From Nocardia altamirensis NBRC 108246 (GTDB lineage: Bacteria > Actinomycetota > Actinomycetes > Mycobacteriales > Mycobacteriaceae): DNA of 44,926 nucleotides. This document shows, one piece after another, positions 16,077 through 25,040 of the stretch. Position 1 is the first letter of the stretch. Each line of letters begins with the position of its first letter. The notes beneath the pieces were generated by a model that was not told the DNA's origin, made no database searches, and was given only the letters and a program-made list of their open reading frames with translations. Made by a program: the position numbers and the translations under genes. Location: NCBI RefSeq assembly GCF_001612685.1, contig NZ_BDAY01000096.1, positions 1 through 44,926 of the forward strand. The letters are read 5' to 3'.

Positions 16077-17383
16077 TGCGCCGGTCCCGACGGCGCGCTA
16101 CTGGCGATGGCGTAGCGCAGCTCAGCCACTTCGCTGACCCGCCGTCGTGGTGCAGCCGCAGCGGCCAGGACACGCAGTTCGTTCTGAATGCGTTCCGAGT
16201 GAAACGCTGTCGCTTGCTGAGCGGCTTGCAGGCCGATGACTGCGGCCTCTCTCGGATCGTCCAGTTGCATGGTCAGGGTGGCCAACCGGGTGAGGGAGAA
16301 AGTGCGCGACCGCGGGTAGTCCGATCCTTGCAGTGCAACAGCTTCCCGAATCCGTGGAGCGGCCAGCTCGATGCGTTGGCGCGCCCGCGCGACGGGGATC
16401 AGTGCTTTGCCGGTGCTGCCGAGGTGTTCGGCTTTGTCGTAGTAGCACAGCCAAGGGGCGTCGGTGGCGGGAGCGCGGTCGGCGAAGTGCTCGTCGGATC
16501 GAGCTACCTCGGTGAGTGCTTCGTCGGTACGTCCCAAGCTGGCGAGGAACTGGGCACGAAGTGCACTCAACATCGCGCGAGCGGTGGCGGACAGGCGATC
16601 TGAGCGCACCTGGGCGAGCTCGATGAGCGAGAGTGCGCTGTCGGTGTTGCCGATGTAAGCCATTTTCCGGGCCATGTCCGCCAGTGTGCTGGCGCGCAGT
16701 TCCCACGATCCGGCGGTGTCGGCGCACCAGAGTGCGAGCCGAAACCGCCGCTCAGCCAGCGGATAGTCTCCTACATCGAAAGCGGCGTAACCGGCTACAC
16801 CGCTGAGGTTTCCGACGGCTTCGAGCAGCGCGCGCCGAATAGTCGGCGCAGCCAATCCATCGAGGTATCGAACGCAAGAACCGAGCTGGTTTCGCGCAGT
16901 GAGGCTGGCCCAGCCGCCGCCGTGCAGATTCTCGGCTGAGGCAGTTTCGCGGGTGGCGTTCTGGACCTGCTCGACCTCGGTCCAGCCGACGCGGCTGACC
17001 GGTTGGTGATCGTGGGCGGTGAGCCCGAGGTACTCGGTCGGAATTACGCCGGGGTCGAAAGGGCTGAACAGATTCACCGACAGCGTGCCGTCGGGATGGT
17101 TATCCGGCTGGCGTCGCTTACGGGACGCTACGAACCCGAGCTCGGTATCGGTTACGCCGAGGACGGTGCGAAATGCCTCTCGGTAGAGCTCGTTGGGCCA
17201 CCGGACGATGCCGCGTTCGTAGCGGGCGATGGTGTGCGCATCGAGCTCACGGCGCTGACCGTGCTTGCGCCACAGATAGTCGTTGACGGCCTCGGCGAGT
17301 TCGGCACGGCCCATCGGCTGTCCAGGGGTGACCCGCGACGGCGTGGCCTCGCGCCGCTGCTGCAACTGCACGTTTGGTGGCAT
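16073..17383 (-). CDS. XRE-family regulator with TPR-like sensor region
   Basis: A 436-residue protein. Residues 25-75 hold a helix-turn-helix of the XRE type (GRAELAEAVNDYLWRKHG ... TIARYERG, with the W-P-N turn). Residues 190-430 consist of helical pairs resembling tetratricopeptide repeats, as in actinobacterial regulators that sense small peptides or metabolites. It is followed immediately by the APH-fold kinase and probably controls that gene and itself. It is divergent from the ATP-binding protein gene at 17574, so the 190-base spacer between them likely carries its operator. Confidence 0.78.
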   Translation of the reverse strand: MPPNVQLQQRREATPSRVTPGQPMGRAELAEAVNDYLWRKHGQRRELDAHTIARYERGIVRWPNELYREAFRTVLGVTDTELGFVASRKRRQPDNHPDGTLSVNLFSPFDPGVIPTEYLGLTAHDHQPVSRVGWTEVEQVQNATRETASAENLHGGGWASLTARNQLGSCVRYLDGLAAPTIRRALLEAVGNLSGVAGYAAFDVGDYPLAERRFRLALWCADTAGSWELRASTLADMARKMAYIGNTDSALSLIELAQVRSDRLSATARAMLSALRAQFLASLGRTDEALTEVARSDEHFADRAPATDAPWLCYYDKAEHLGSTGKALIPVARARQRIELAAPRIREAVALQGSDYPRSRTFSLTRLATLTMQLDDPREAAVIGLQAAQQATAFHSERIQNELRVLAAAAAPRRRVSEVAELRYAIASSAPSGPAQ

Positions 17384-17492
17384 AGGCCCCCTCCAGTGTC
17401 GGTCGGCTCAGTGTAGTCAGCCGCTGCCCGCCCGCCGGGGCACACCGAATTCTGCCCCCTAACTTGCCCTCTTTCATCGTCGCCCAACAGCC

Positions 17493-17512
17493 GAACCTTG
17501 AACCAGAGGTTC
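17493..17512. promoter_or_regulatory. Inverted repeat GAACCT-N8-AGGTTC in divergent spacer
   Basis: A 6-bp inverted repeat within the intergenic region between the divergent XRE/TPR gene and the 17574 gene. It is a candidate operator for the XRE regulator. No clear -35/-10 pair was found around it. Confidence 0.35.
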
Positions 17513-17573
17513 TGACGACAGGAACCACCGAAGGCTCGACTAGAGCGTTTCTCGGTGACCGTGTCGACCCCGG

Positions 17574-18380
17574 ATGAGGACGGTGAGGATGAGGCCACTT
17601 GGGCATGGCTATCTGCGTCTAGATGTAGCTGGTCGCCGAGCCACACAGTGTGAGAACGAGATCCGGCAACTGGCTCATCGCGAAGGCATCGAGCTCGGCA
17701 TGGTGTTCCATGAGCGCCAGGGTGCCACGGCTGCATTGGTGGCGCTCATCGCCGAACTCCGCCGGTCGACATCTCGTCATGTTCTGGCGCCGACCGCGAA
17801 TCACTTGGTCGGGCCAGCCATGCCCGATCGGGCCTTCGAGGCACGTCTCTGGGGTGAGGCGCGTGCCAGGGTCATCTTCGCTCACCCCGCAGCCGCCGCC
17901 GACAATCTGATGCCGTCATCCAGGCCCCGCGTCCAGCCCGAGAATTACCCCGAACCGCTCTCGGAGTTGCAGCTGGCCACCACCACGACGGCCGTCTCCA
18001 TGGCCGAGATGCACGCACGCATGACCTTGTCCCGCTGGGGACTGAACGAGCTGGCCGAGGTCACCGAACAAATCATGACCGAATTGGTCACCGAGGCATT
18101 AAAGGCGACCGGCATCGCTTACCCACACCACCGGCTGCATGAGGCCGCACCGCTGAAACTGCTGACGGCCCGGATCCGCCGCACACAACACAGCCTCGTA
18201 ATCGAGGTCGTAGATGACCGACCAATCGAAGCGGACTCCGAGATCAGGCTGGGCTTCAACCAGCGAGTTGCGGCCCTGAGCCATCGCTACGGCCGGTTCC
18301 GCAACAGCGACAACACCGTCACCACCTGGTGCGAACTGGCAACGGCATCTCGCACCGTGTCACCGATATGGGGGATCTAA
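17574..18380 (+). CDS. ATP-binding (GHKL-like) protein with recombinase-like N-terminus
   Basis: A 268-residue protein. The C-terminal half (residues about 140-255) resembles the short anti-sigma/histidine-kinase type ATPase domain: WGLNELAEVTEQIMTELVTEAL corresponds to the N box, and VIEVVDDRP to the next conserved strand. The N-terminal 90 residues (GYLRLDV ... CENEIRQLA ... ELGMVF) look like the fold of a serine recombinase but without the catalytic serine. The start could also be the ATG at 17589. Its stop overlaps the oxidoreductase start by one base, so it heads the biosynthetic operon and may regulate it. Domain calls are by eye. Confidence 0.6.
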   Translation: MRTVRMRPLGHGYLRLDVAGRRATQCENEIRQLAHREGIELGMVFHERQGATAALVALIAELRRSTSRHVLAPTANHLVGPAMPDRAFEARLWGEARARVIFAHPAAAADNLMPSSRPRVQPENYPEPLSELQLATTTTAVSMAEMHARMTLSRWGLNELAEVTEQIMTELVTEALKATGIAYPHHRLHEAAPLKLLTARIRRTQHSLVIEVVDDRPIEADSEIRLGFNQRVAALSHRYGRFRNSDNTVTTWCELATASRTVSPIWGI

Positions 18381-19486
18381 TGAGGCAATCTGAATCACTT
18401 CGAGGCGCCGTCACAGCGGGACCATCACCGCGCATCTTCTGCGCAGGGATCGAACCATCCTGGCGCACAAAACAACTCGCCAACAAGTGCCGACCCACCC
18501 TGCGGGCCGCAGTGATCGGGCTCGGTCAGCAGGCAATCAATGACCACCTGCCCGCACTGGCGGCATCGCACAGTGTCAACCTGGTCGCCGTCTGTGACGA
18601 GAATCCGGCGATCGCGCACGAGCAGCACCATCTGCGGCAGGTCCCCGGCTACACCGATTTCCGGGAAATGTTCACCGCCGAAGAACTCGACTTCGTCGTG
18701 GTCTGCGTACCCCACGACATCGGGCGAACCGTCATCGAAACGGCTGCCCAGCACGGAGTCCATGTGCTCAAGGAGAAGCCGTTCGCCACCAACCTGACCG
18801 AAGCGATCGAACTGGCCGCGCTGTGCGAACAAGCTGGCATCGAGCTGATGGTCACCCTGCAGCGACGCTTCAACCCGATCTACAGCAGCTTCACCCAACT
18901 CGCTGACCAGATCGGCACACGGTTCCTGGTCGACGCCCGCTACACCCTCCATGTCGATGACCCCTCCGAAGGCTGGCGTGGTGTGACCGCCAAAGCCGGA
19001 GGCGGTTGCGTAATCGACCTGGGCTACCACCTCATCGACTTGATCCTGTGGTACTTCGGCCTCCCCGATTCCATCACCGCCGACCTATCGATCAGCGCGA
19101 GACCCGATCGCAGCTATGACGCCGAAGACACTGCCCTGGTTCACTTCTCCTACGACAGCGGGCTGTACGGCTCGCTGCTGCTCTCGCGTTTCATGGGCCC
19201 CAAAGCCGAGGAGATCCGCCTCGTCGGCTCCGACGGCATCGTGCATCTCGAGCGCGGCTGTATCCGCCGACTGACCAACGGCGGCGAAGTCATCGAGTCG
19301 CTGCGGCGCGAACAAGCCTGGCCCTCAGCCGCGGCCTGCCAGATCGACTACTTCCAACGCGTCATCGACGGCACCAGACCCAACCTCAGCGGCCCCGCCG
19401 ACAACCTGGCCCACATGGCCTTCGTCACCGCCTGCTACGAGTCCGCCCGCACCCACACCCCCATCAATCCCAAGGAGCTCCTGTGA
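18380..19486 (+). CDS. Gfo/Idh/MocA-family oxidoreductase
   Basis: A 368-residue NAD(P)-dependent sugar-type dehydrogenase. The Rossmann motif lies at residues 45-60 (VIGLGQQAINDHLPAL), the conserved EKPFA with catalytic Lys133 follows, and residues 200-215 carry GGGCVIDLGYHLID, the typical C-terminal-domain signature. The ATG at 18380 is preferred because it follows GGGGG and touches the previous stop. Such enzymes paired with DegT aminotransferases oxidise a sugar or cyclitol hydroxyl to a ketone that is then aminated, as NtdC/NtdA do in kanosamine synthesis and as RifL/RifK do around 3-amino-5-hydroxybenzoate. The next gene is exactly such an aminotransferase, overlapping by four bases. 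Confidence 0.88.
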   Translation: MRQSESLRGAVTAGPSPRIFCAGIEPSWRTKQLANKCRPTLRAAVIGLGQQAINDHLPALAASHSVNLVAVCDENPAIAHEQHHLRQVPGYTDFREMFTAEELDFVVVCVPHDIGRTVIETAAQHGVHVLKEKPFATNLTEAIELAALCEQAGIELMVTLQRRFNPIYSSFTQLADQIGTRFLVDARYTLHVDDPSEGWRGVTAKAGGGCVIDLGYHLIDLILWYFGLPDSITADLSISARPDRSYDAEDTALVHFSYDSGLYGSLLLSRFMGPKAEEIRLVGSDGIVHLERGCIRRLTNGGEVIESLRREQAWPSAAACQIDYFQRVIDGTRPNLSGPADNLAHMAFVTACYESARTHTPINPKELL

Positions 19487-20736
19487 CCTCACCGCTCGCT
19501 CTTCTCGGCGGCAAACCCGTCATTGATCAACAGACGCCGCACTTTTCATGGCCACCCTTGCCCGACTCCGCCACCGCCGCCGTGCTCGACCAGCTCGACG
19601 AAGGCATCTCCATCTACGACCGCTCCGGGGTCATAGCGCGGCTCGAGGATGCGTTGGGGGACTACTTCGATGCCCGACACGCGGTCCTCACCAGCTCAGG
19701 GACCGCAGCGTTGTATTCGATGTACGCAGCATGCGGCATCGGCCCCGGTGACGAAGTAATCGTGCCCGCCTACACCTTCTTCGCCACGGCGACACCACTG
19801 CTGCACCTGGGCGCGACACCGGTGCTGGCCGACTGCGATACCAGCGGCAACATCGACCCCCAGGACGTCCCTCGCCGCATCACCGATCGCACCAAAGCCA
19901 TTGCCGTCACGCACATGTGGGGAATGCCCGCCCAAATCCAAACCCTCAATCGCCTGGCTGACGGTTACGGCCTACAGTTGCTCGAAGACGCTTCTCACGC
20001 CCACGGAGCCAGCGTTAGCGGCAAGAAGGTCGGCACCTTCGGCCGCGCCGCCGCCTTCAGCATGAACGGGCCCAAACCGCTATCGGCCGGTGAGGGCGGC
20101 TTCGTGCTCACCGACGACGACGAGGTGTACCACCGGGTGCTCCTGCACGGCCAATACAACAAGCGCTGCCGCAACGAAATACCGGCCGACATCGAACTGA
20201 GCCGCTACGCGGTCACCGGCATGGGCCTCAAACACCGCATCCACCCGATCGCCGCAGCCATTGGCTTAGAACAGCTTTCACACCTCGATGACTACCTCTC
20301 CGGTCGCCAACGCATCGCCGAATACATCGGCGAGAAGCTCGATCCCGAGCTCGGCATCACCGTGACCTGGCATGAACCAGAGGTACAGCCATCCTGGTAC
20401 GGGCTGACCATGCGCTACGAGACCGAATTCTTCGACGGTGTCTCCGTCGAACGCTTCCACGCCGCTCTCCAAGCCGAAGGCTGCGATGAAATAGACCGCC
20501 CTGGCTCAACCTGCCCGCTCAACCTGCTGCCGCTCTTCCAGGACCCTGGCCCCTTGTTTCCGGCGTTCACCGGCAAACTGGCCTACGCCCCTGGCGACTA
20601 CCCACGGGCCGAGCAGACCCACCACGCCACCCTCAAGCTGCCGGTCTGGCACCGCGACGAAGACCTACCACTGGTCGACCGCTACATCGAAGCCATCTAC
20701 AAAGTCATCGCACACCACGCCGACCTGAAAGGATAG
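19483..20736 (+). CDS. DegT/DnrJ/EryC1 (AHBA-synthase-like) aminotransferase
   Basis: A 417-residue PLP enzyme of the sugar aminotransferase family. Features seen: SSGTAAL phosphate-binding region, LLEDASHAHGA with Asp169 contacting the PLP nitrogen, and NGPKPLSAGEGG with Lys198 as Schiff-base lysine. The AGEGG form and the N-terminal GGKPVI are typical of the subgroup with AHBA synthase and inosose aminotransferases. GTG start overlapping the oxidoreductase stop. It should transfer an amino group to the ketone made by that oxidoreductase, giving an amino sugar, aminocyclitol or a related ring. The exact substrate is not deducible. Confidence 0.88.
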   Translation: MTSPLALLGGKPVIDQQTPHFSWPPLPDSATAAVLDQLDEGISIYDRSGVIARLEDALGDYFDARHAVLTSSGTAALYSMYAACGIGPGDEVIVPAYTFFATATPLLHLGATPVLADCDTSGNIDPQDVPRRITDRTKAIAVTHMWGMPAQIQTLNRLADGYGLQLLEDASHAHGASVSGKKVGTFGRAAAFSMNGPKPLSAGEGGFVLTDDDEVYHRVLLHGQYNKRCRNEIPADIELSRYAVTGMGLKHRIHPIAAAIGLEQLSHLDDYLSGRQRIAEYIGEKLDPELGITVTWHEPEVQPSWYGLTMRYETEFFDGVSVERFHAALQAEGCDEIDRPGSTCPLNLLPLFQDPGPLFPAFTGKLAYAPGDYPRAEQTHHATLKLPVWHRDEDLPLVDRYIEAIYKVIAHHADLKG

Positions 20737-20742
20737 GAACTG

Positions 20743-21183
20743 ATGATCGACACCATGCTGCTGGAGAACCTCGTTCAGGACGCCGAACGAGACGGGGTGC
20801 AACAACTCGTCGTCGGCGCGGTCGTCCAGCACCACGGCAAAGTGCTTCTGCTGCAACGTCCCGTAGACGATTTCATGGGCGGCATCTGGGAATTGCCCAG
20901 CGGGAAGGTCGAACCGGGCGAAGCGCTCGGCGATGCACTGATTCGCGAAGTCAAGGAAGAGACCGGCCTCGACGTCGCCGACATCCAGGAGTACCTCGGT
21001 GACTTCGACTACCAATCTGGCAGCGGTAAGAAGAGCCGCCAATTCAACTTCACCATCGAAGTCACCGCCCCTGAACCGGTCGAGCTGACCGAGCACGACG
21101 CCTACACCTGGACCAGCCTTACCGAGGAGCCACCGGTTACAGACGCAGTGAAGCAGGTTCTCGCCCGCTACCGCAGAAAGTGA
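20743..21183 (+). CDS. NUDIX hydrolase (biosynthetic island)
   Basis: A 146-residue NUDIX enzyme, starting 6 bases after the aminotransferase stop behind AAAGGATAGGA. The box SGKVEPGEALGDAL followed by IREVKEETGLDV is complete. Its tight linkage to the oxidoreductase and aminotransferase suggests it removes phosphate or a nucleotide from a pathway intermediate rather than acting in general housecleaning. The substrate is unknown. The plan resembles NUDIX MutT-like members. It ends the first transcription segment of the island; a 269-base gap follows. Confidence 0.85.
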   Translation: MIDTMLLENLVQDAERDGVQQLVVGAVVQHHGKVLLLQRPVDDFMGGIWELPSGKVEPGEALGDALIREVKEETGLDVADIQEYLGDFDYQSGSGKKSRQFNFTIEVTAPEPVELTEHDAYTWTSLTEEPPVTDAVKQVLARYRRK

Positions 21184-21452
21184 AGATGAGCTGCTTGAAC
21201 GTTGACCCGCCATTGGGGCGGTCAGGTGTTCACCCCGCAGCCTGACCGGCGGCATACGCGAAAGCCTCTGCGCCATAGGCGGTTCCGGGGTACGGTAACG
21301 CTCAAGACAACCCGCGAGGTGCTGGGCGGGTGGCTCCCTGCGGCAGCGTTTGCTGTTTGGTGATCCAGGGGATTAGGCATCACGGCCAGGCTGCTTCTGT
21401 CACCTGCCTGCCGACTATTTGGAGACTCTCGAGCCATCAGGGGGATCACGCC

Positions 21453-23930
21453 GTGAATGTTCCACTTCCGCAAGGGGTATCACTGCCGGGCGTTGAACTT
21501 CTAGGGCGATCTCCTCAACCTGTGTTCGACTATCACCAGATGCAGCGACGGATCTCGCGCTGTGCCCGCGCAGCCAAGAGTCGCAACATAGTTCTCGCCT
21601 ACAGCGTCAAGACAAATCCCGATAGGGAGGTACTGAGTTGCGTCGAACAGGCAGGTCTCAAAGCAGAGGCGATCAGCGGCGCTGAGGTATCAGCCGCTAC
21701 CGCAGCAGGTTTCGACCCCAGCCGCATTGTGCTGGGTGGAGTCGGGAAAGCTTGGCCGACAGGCAGCATCCCCGGCGGATTAATGGCCTTGCTGGATGAC
21801 TCGCCGGATGCGTTTACCGATTCAACGAAAGCCGGTGGGGGACATCGCTTTCATTGCCTACGCCTCAGATTTCCGGGTGTATCGTCTCGTCTGGGTGTGG
21901 ACACAACTACTGACAACGGTCGCAAGGAAGTTGCTGTCGCCCTTCAGCGCGCCTACGACTCTGGAATAGCCGTTGGCCTGGCGACCCATCAGCGAAGCTC
22001 GTTTCGGCTAGGTCCTGACCAGTGGCTGTCGGCGGTCGAAGGTCTCCTCGGCGACCTTGTGCAGGCCAGCCCTAAGGTCAGAAGCATCGTGAGCGTGCTC
22101 GACCTCGGAGGCGGCTTTACCTCGGATGGCCTGGACGCGCTGCTGGAGGGCGATGCCGGCGCTACTTTGCTGTCCGTCGTTCACGACCTATTTCCCAACT
22201 GCGAGAAGCTCATCCTGGAACCTGGACGCTCGTTGGTTCAAGCGTATGGCTTCGTCTTATCGCGAGTCATCGGCCGTTCTTCTGAGATTGAGGCGAATGT
22301 CGATGCCTGCCTTGCCGAACTGCCGTGGCCGGTTCCCGACACTCGCCCGGTTCACGTCTACCGTGACGGTGCCTGGCAATCGCTCCGCGGTGGATCGGGA
22401 ACGCTCGCTGGCCGGACCACTGTCGAGACAGACATTCTCGCGTCCGGTGTCAATGTGCGCGACTTGGACGTGGGCGACATCGTTTGCTTCTCCGAGGCCG
22501 GAGCTTATGACATCAGTATGCGCAACTGGTTCGGCAGCGGCATGGCACTTGGTGGTGACCAGAGAAGCATCGTGGCCACGTCAAACACGCTACGGGGACC
22601 GGTATCAGGGCGGCAAGACGCTGGCTGGGTCAAGGTCTTTGACCGCTACGTCTCTAGCGCCCCAAATGGTGATCAAATCCATGCCGTCGTGACAGAGTTG
22701 ATCGACCCCGCCTCACGGCACGAGAGGATGCCACGCTTATCCGAACGATACGCGCCTTTCTTTGGGCCTCAAGACATTCCGGGTAGCCGGTATCCGTTGA
22801 ATCGGCTCGGTTCCTTCGCACGCATCGACAGAAACTACTTATCAAGCTGGGTCGATGTCGCAAAGTTGACGCAATTCGTGACCACTGACAATTTGCTTGT
22901 GCCAGCCGAAATGCTGGTAGAGGCGATAAGCTTGATCGGCGCATTGACATACTCTGCGGAGTGGGTTGATGACCCGGAGACTGCTCAGGACCTCGACAAC
23001 AGTGCTAGCGCCAGAAGTGTCCTACATGTAAACCAGTTGATGGGGCACGAGGCGGTGGCGCACCTACTCTCCAGCCTGTCGGGTAGCCCACACATTTTGG
23101 ACATCGGGGTGGGTCGCGGCAACACCCTGATCCCATTACTGGATGCGTTGGTTAGCGCGGGTACCCGTCGCGTTCGTATTTCACTGCTGGACATTTCAGG
23201 CGAACAACTCAACAAGGCTCGTGACCGGATCGCGCACCATGCTCATAGCATCGGACTCGGTATCGACTCATTTACGCTGATTGAGGGAAATCTTCACGAG
23301 CTGGGGGTGTCTCTGCCTGCACGGTCGGGCGAATTTGATCTCGTGCTGTCCGGGGGCACACTGTTCCATTCGACTGAAAAGCAGCGGATCTTCGACTGGG
23401 TGCGCGATTCGCTGCGCTCGGGAGGCATTTTCGCACTGTGGGACTGGTTTGCGCCCTGCTGGGGCGCGCCAACCCTTCAGATCGGTAATGCTAGCCAAGA
23501 CGACAGCCGCGAGCGATTCATCACGACCGCCGAACAAGCTGTCGCAGCTGCGCAGACATGGGCCATCGGATGGTTTGGCCCACGCGGGTATTTCAACTAC
23601 CGGGCACCTACATGGTCCGACTTGACACACGAACTCGACGGCGAGCTGACGCAATTTCTCGAAGGCAAGCCATTTGCATTTGTCGACTGGCTTTCCAGGA
23701 CTGCGACTAAATACCCCGAACCTGACCCGGTCGCCCACTACTACTGCATCGAGGGGTACACAAATGTGGACGTGTACCAGAATCATATCGGGTTATCGGG
23801 ATTTCAGACGCTAGGCCACTACTCCCAGGAGGATCTCCGCGCGCGTCATGTCGCGCATGCTCATTCGGTCGCCGACGGGTACGACAACACCATCCAAATC
23901 TTCGTACTTCAGAAACAAGAGCAGAAATGA
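21453..23930 (+). CDS. PLP-dependent fold-III decarboxylase fused to SAM methyltransferase
   Basis: An 825-residue fusion. Residues 1-400 form an alanine-racemase-fold (ornithine/diaminopimelate/arginine type) decarboxylase: YSVKTN with Lys53 for PLP, a GGGF loop (Gly219-221), EPGR (256-259) for the PLP phosphate, and GAYD (Tyr352) near the C-terminal active site. Residues about 530-680 form a class I methyltransferase with ILDIGVGRGN (Asp550) binding S-adenosylmethionine. A linker of about 130 residues and a C-terminal tail of about 140 residues show no known domain. GTG start behind AGGGGGATC. Presumably an amino acid is decarboxylated and the product methylated; which comes first is unknown. 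Its base composition looks more A/T-rich than neighbours. Confidence 0.82.
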   Translation: MNVPLPQGVSLPGVELLGRSPQPVFDYHQMQRRISRCARAAKSRNIVLAYSVKTNPDREVLSCVEQAGLKAEAISGAEVSAATAAGFDPSRIVLGGVGKAWPTGSIPGGLMALLDDSPDAFTDSTKAGGGHRFHCLRLRFPGVSSRLGVDTTTDNGRKEVAVALQRAYDSGIAVGLATHQRSSFRLGPDQWLSAVEGLLGDLVQASPKVRSIVSVLDLGGGFTSDGLDALLEGDAGATLLSVVHDLFPNCEKLILEPGRSLVQAYGFVLSRVIGRSSEIEANVDACLAELPWPVPDTRPVHVYRDGAWQSLRGGSGTLAGRTTVETDILASGVNVRDLDVGDIVCFSEAGAYDISMRNWFGSGMALGGDQRSIVATSNTLRGPVSGRQDAGWVKVFDRYVSSAPNGDQIHAVVTELIDPASRHERMPRLSERYAPFFGPQDIPGSRYPLNRLGSFARIDRNYLSSWVDVAKLTQFVTTDNLLVPAEMLVEAISLIGALTYSAEWVDDPETAQDLDNSASARSVLHVNQLMGHEAVAHLLSSLSGSPHILDIGVGRGNTLIPLLDALVSAGTRRVRISLLDISGEQLNKARDRIAHHAHSIGLGIDSFTLIEGNLHELGVSLPARSGEFDLVLSGGTLFHSTEKQRIFDWVRDSLRSGGIFALWDWFAPCWGAPTLQIGNASQDDSRERFITTAEQAVAAAQTWAIGWFGPRGYFNYRAPTWSDLTHELDGELTQFLEGKPFAFVDWLSRTATKYPEPDPVAHYYCIEGYTNVDVYQNHIGLSGFQTLGHYSQEDLRARHVAHAHSVADGYDNTIQIFVLQKQEQK

Positions 23931-24784
23931 ACGACGTCAGCCACTTCAGCGCGGTGACCGCGGGCAGCCTGACCCCCGAGTTGTGGAACGGCCTCACGGG
24001 CGGAGGTATCGGAATACTGCGTATCAGCGGCTTCATTTCTGCGCAACGATGTTCGGCCGCAGTAGAAAGGCTGACGGACGAACGGTTCCCTGTCTATGAC
24101 CCTTTCGACGAGTTCGGTGGGACTGACCCGCTGAGTCATCAACAGATCCGGCATGACTACCTAGCCGGAAGCGATCCTGACCAGCCACCTGTAAGCCGCA
24201 GGCTGGGCCGAACGCTTTACGAACACGCAGCCAGGGGGTCGGAGTGCGAATACTTCACGCACGCAATGGACTTTGACAAACAGCGACGCGATGTTTTCGC
24301 GGACGGCGGTGATGTGATCGATGATGTGCTCACCGCCGCGCGGGCCGTCACTGGAATGGCGGCAGAATTAGCCGAAGAACCAGGCCACGGTAAATGCTTC
24401 GCTGGCGTGATCCGCGAAGTGCACGGGCTATCCCGACTTCACTCCGACGACTCGCGTGAAGAGACACCAGGATTCTTGGTCGGCGCTGTACCACAACAAC
24501 TCGGCATCAACGTGTTTCTTCAAATGCCAGAAGCTGGCGGCGCCCTGACTGTATATGACCGTGAATACCAGCTGGCGGACCGGTCCATGAGGAGCGGCTA
24601 CGGACTCGATCCTCGCGCCGTAGCAGGGGATTCTTATGTTGGGGTGACTCCACAGGCTGGCGATCTCATCCTCTTCCCGGCCCGGCACATTCACCGGGTA
24701 GATGCCTGTAGTGGCGCTGGACGGCGAATCATGCTGCAAGCACATGTGGGTATCACCAACGAAAAGATTGTCTGCTGGTCTTGA
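23927..24784 (+). CDS. 2-oxoglutarate/Fe(II)-type oxygenase
   Basis: A 285-residue protein whose ATG overlaps the fusion gene stop (ATGA). The metal-binding triad appears to be His172 and Asp174 in RLHSDDS plus a distal His (254 or 256 in PARHIHRVD), followed about 12 residues later by an Arg (GRRIM) fit to bind 2-oxoglutarate. The intervening NVFLQMPEAGGALTVYD is the usual jelly-roll core of this family. It would hydroxylate, desaturate or cyclise a pathway intermediate. Co-translation with the decarboxylase-methyltransferase implies work on the same substrate. The family is sure enough; the reaction is not. Confidence 0.75.
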   Translation: MNDVSHFSAVTAGSLTPELWNGLTGGGIGILRISGFISAQRCSAAVERLTDERFPVYDPFDEFGGTDPLSHQQIRHDYLAGSDPDQPPVSRRLGRTLYEHAARGSECEYFTHAMDFDKQRRDVFADGGDVIDDVLTAARAVTGMAAELAEEPGHGKCFAGVIREVHGLSRLHSDDSREETPGFLVGAVPQQLGINVFLQMPEAGGALTVYDREYQLADRSMRSGYGLDPRAVAGDSYVGVTPQAGDLILFPARHIHRVDACSGAGRRIMLQAHVGITNEKIVCWS

Positions 24785-24979
24785 GGCGGCCCCGCGTAGG
24801 GAACATCTGCACCAAAGTCTTGGCTAGCGCGCCGACGTGTACAGCTATGCCTTCAACGCCTGCTCCAGCGCATTTCGGCTTTCGACACGGAGATCTGATG
24901 CGCCCCAAGCGATCTCGCAGCGAACCTCAGTGTCGCAGAATGCCCTACGCAGGGCTGTCGGACCTAGTACCGTAACCGG

Positions 24980-25006
24980 CACGCACCCCCGGCGCGTGGG
25001 TGCGTG
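24980..25006 (+). promoter_or_regulatory. Stem-loop before the GFP-like gene
   Basis: CACGCACCC pairs with GGGTGCGTG around a 9-base loop, 35 bases before the next start codon, in a 256-base spacer that otherwise shows no gene. No T-run follows. It may attenuate or stabilise the message. Confidence 0.4.
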
Positions 25007-25040
25007 TCGATCGAACCAACAGCAGTGGGGAGTTCCGATC

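Noticed and set aside
21184..21452. Promoter before the decarboxylase-methyltransferase gene
   Set aside because: TTGAAC/TTGACC near 21195-21207 and TACGGT at 21291 were considered, but no pair has correct spacing; the gene may be read from upstream.
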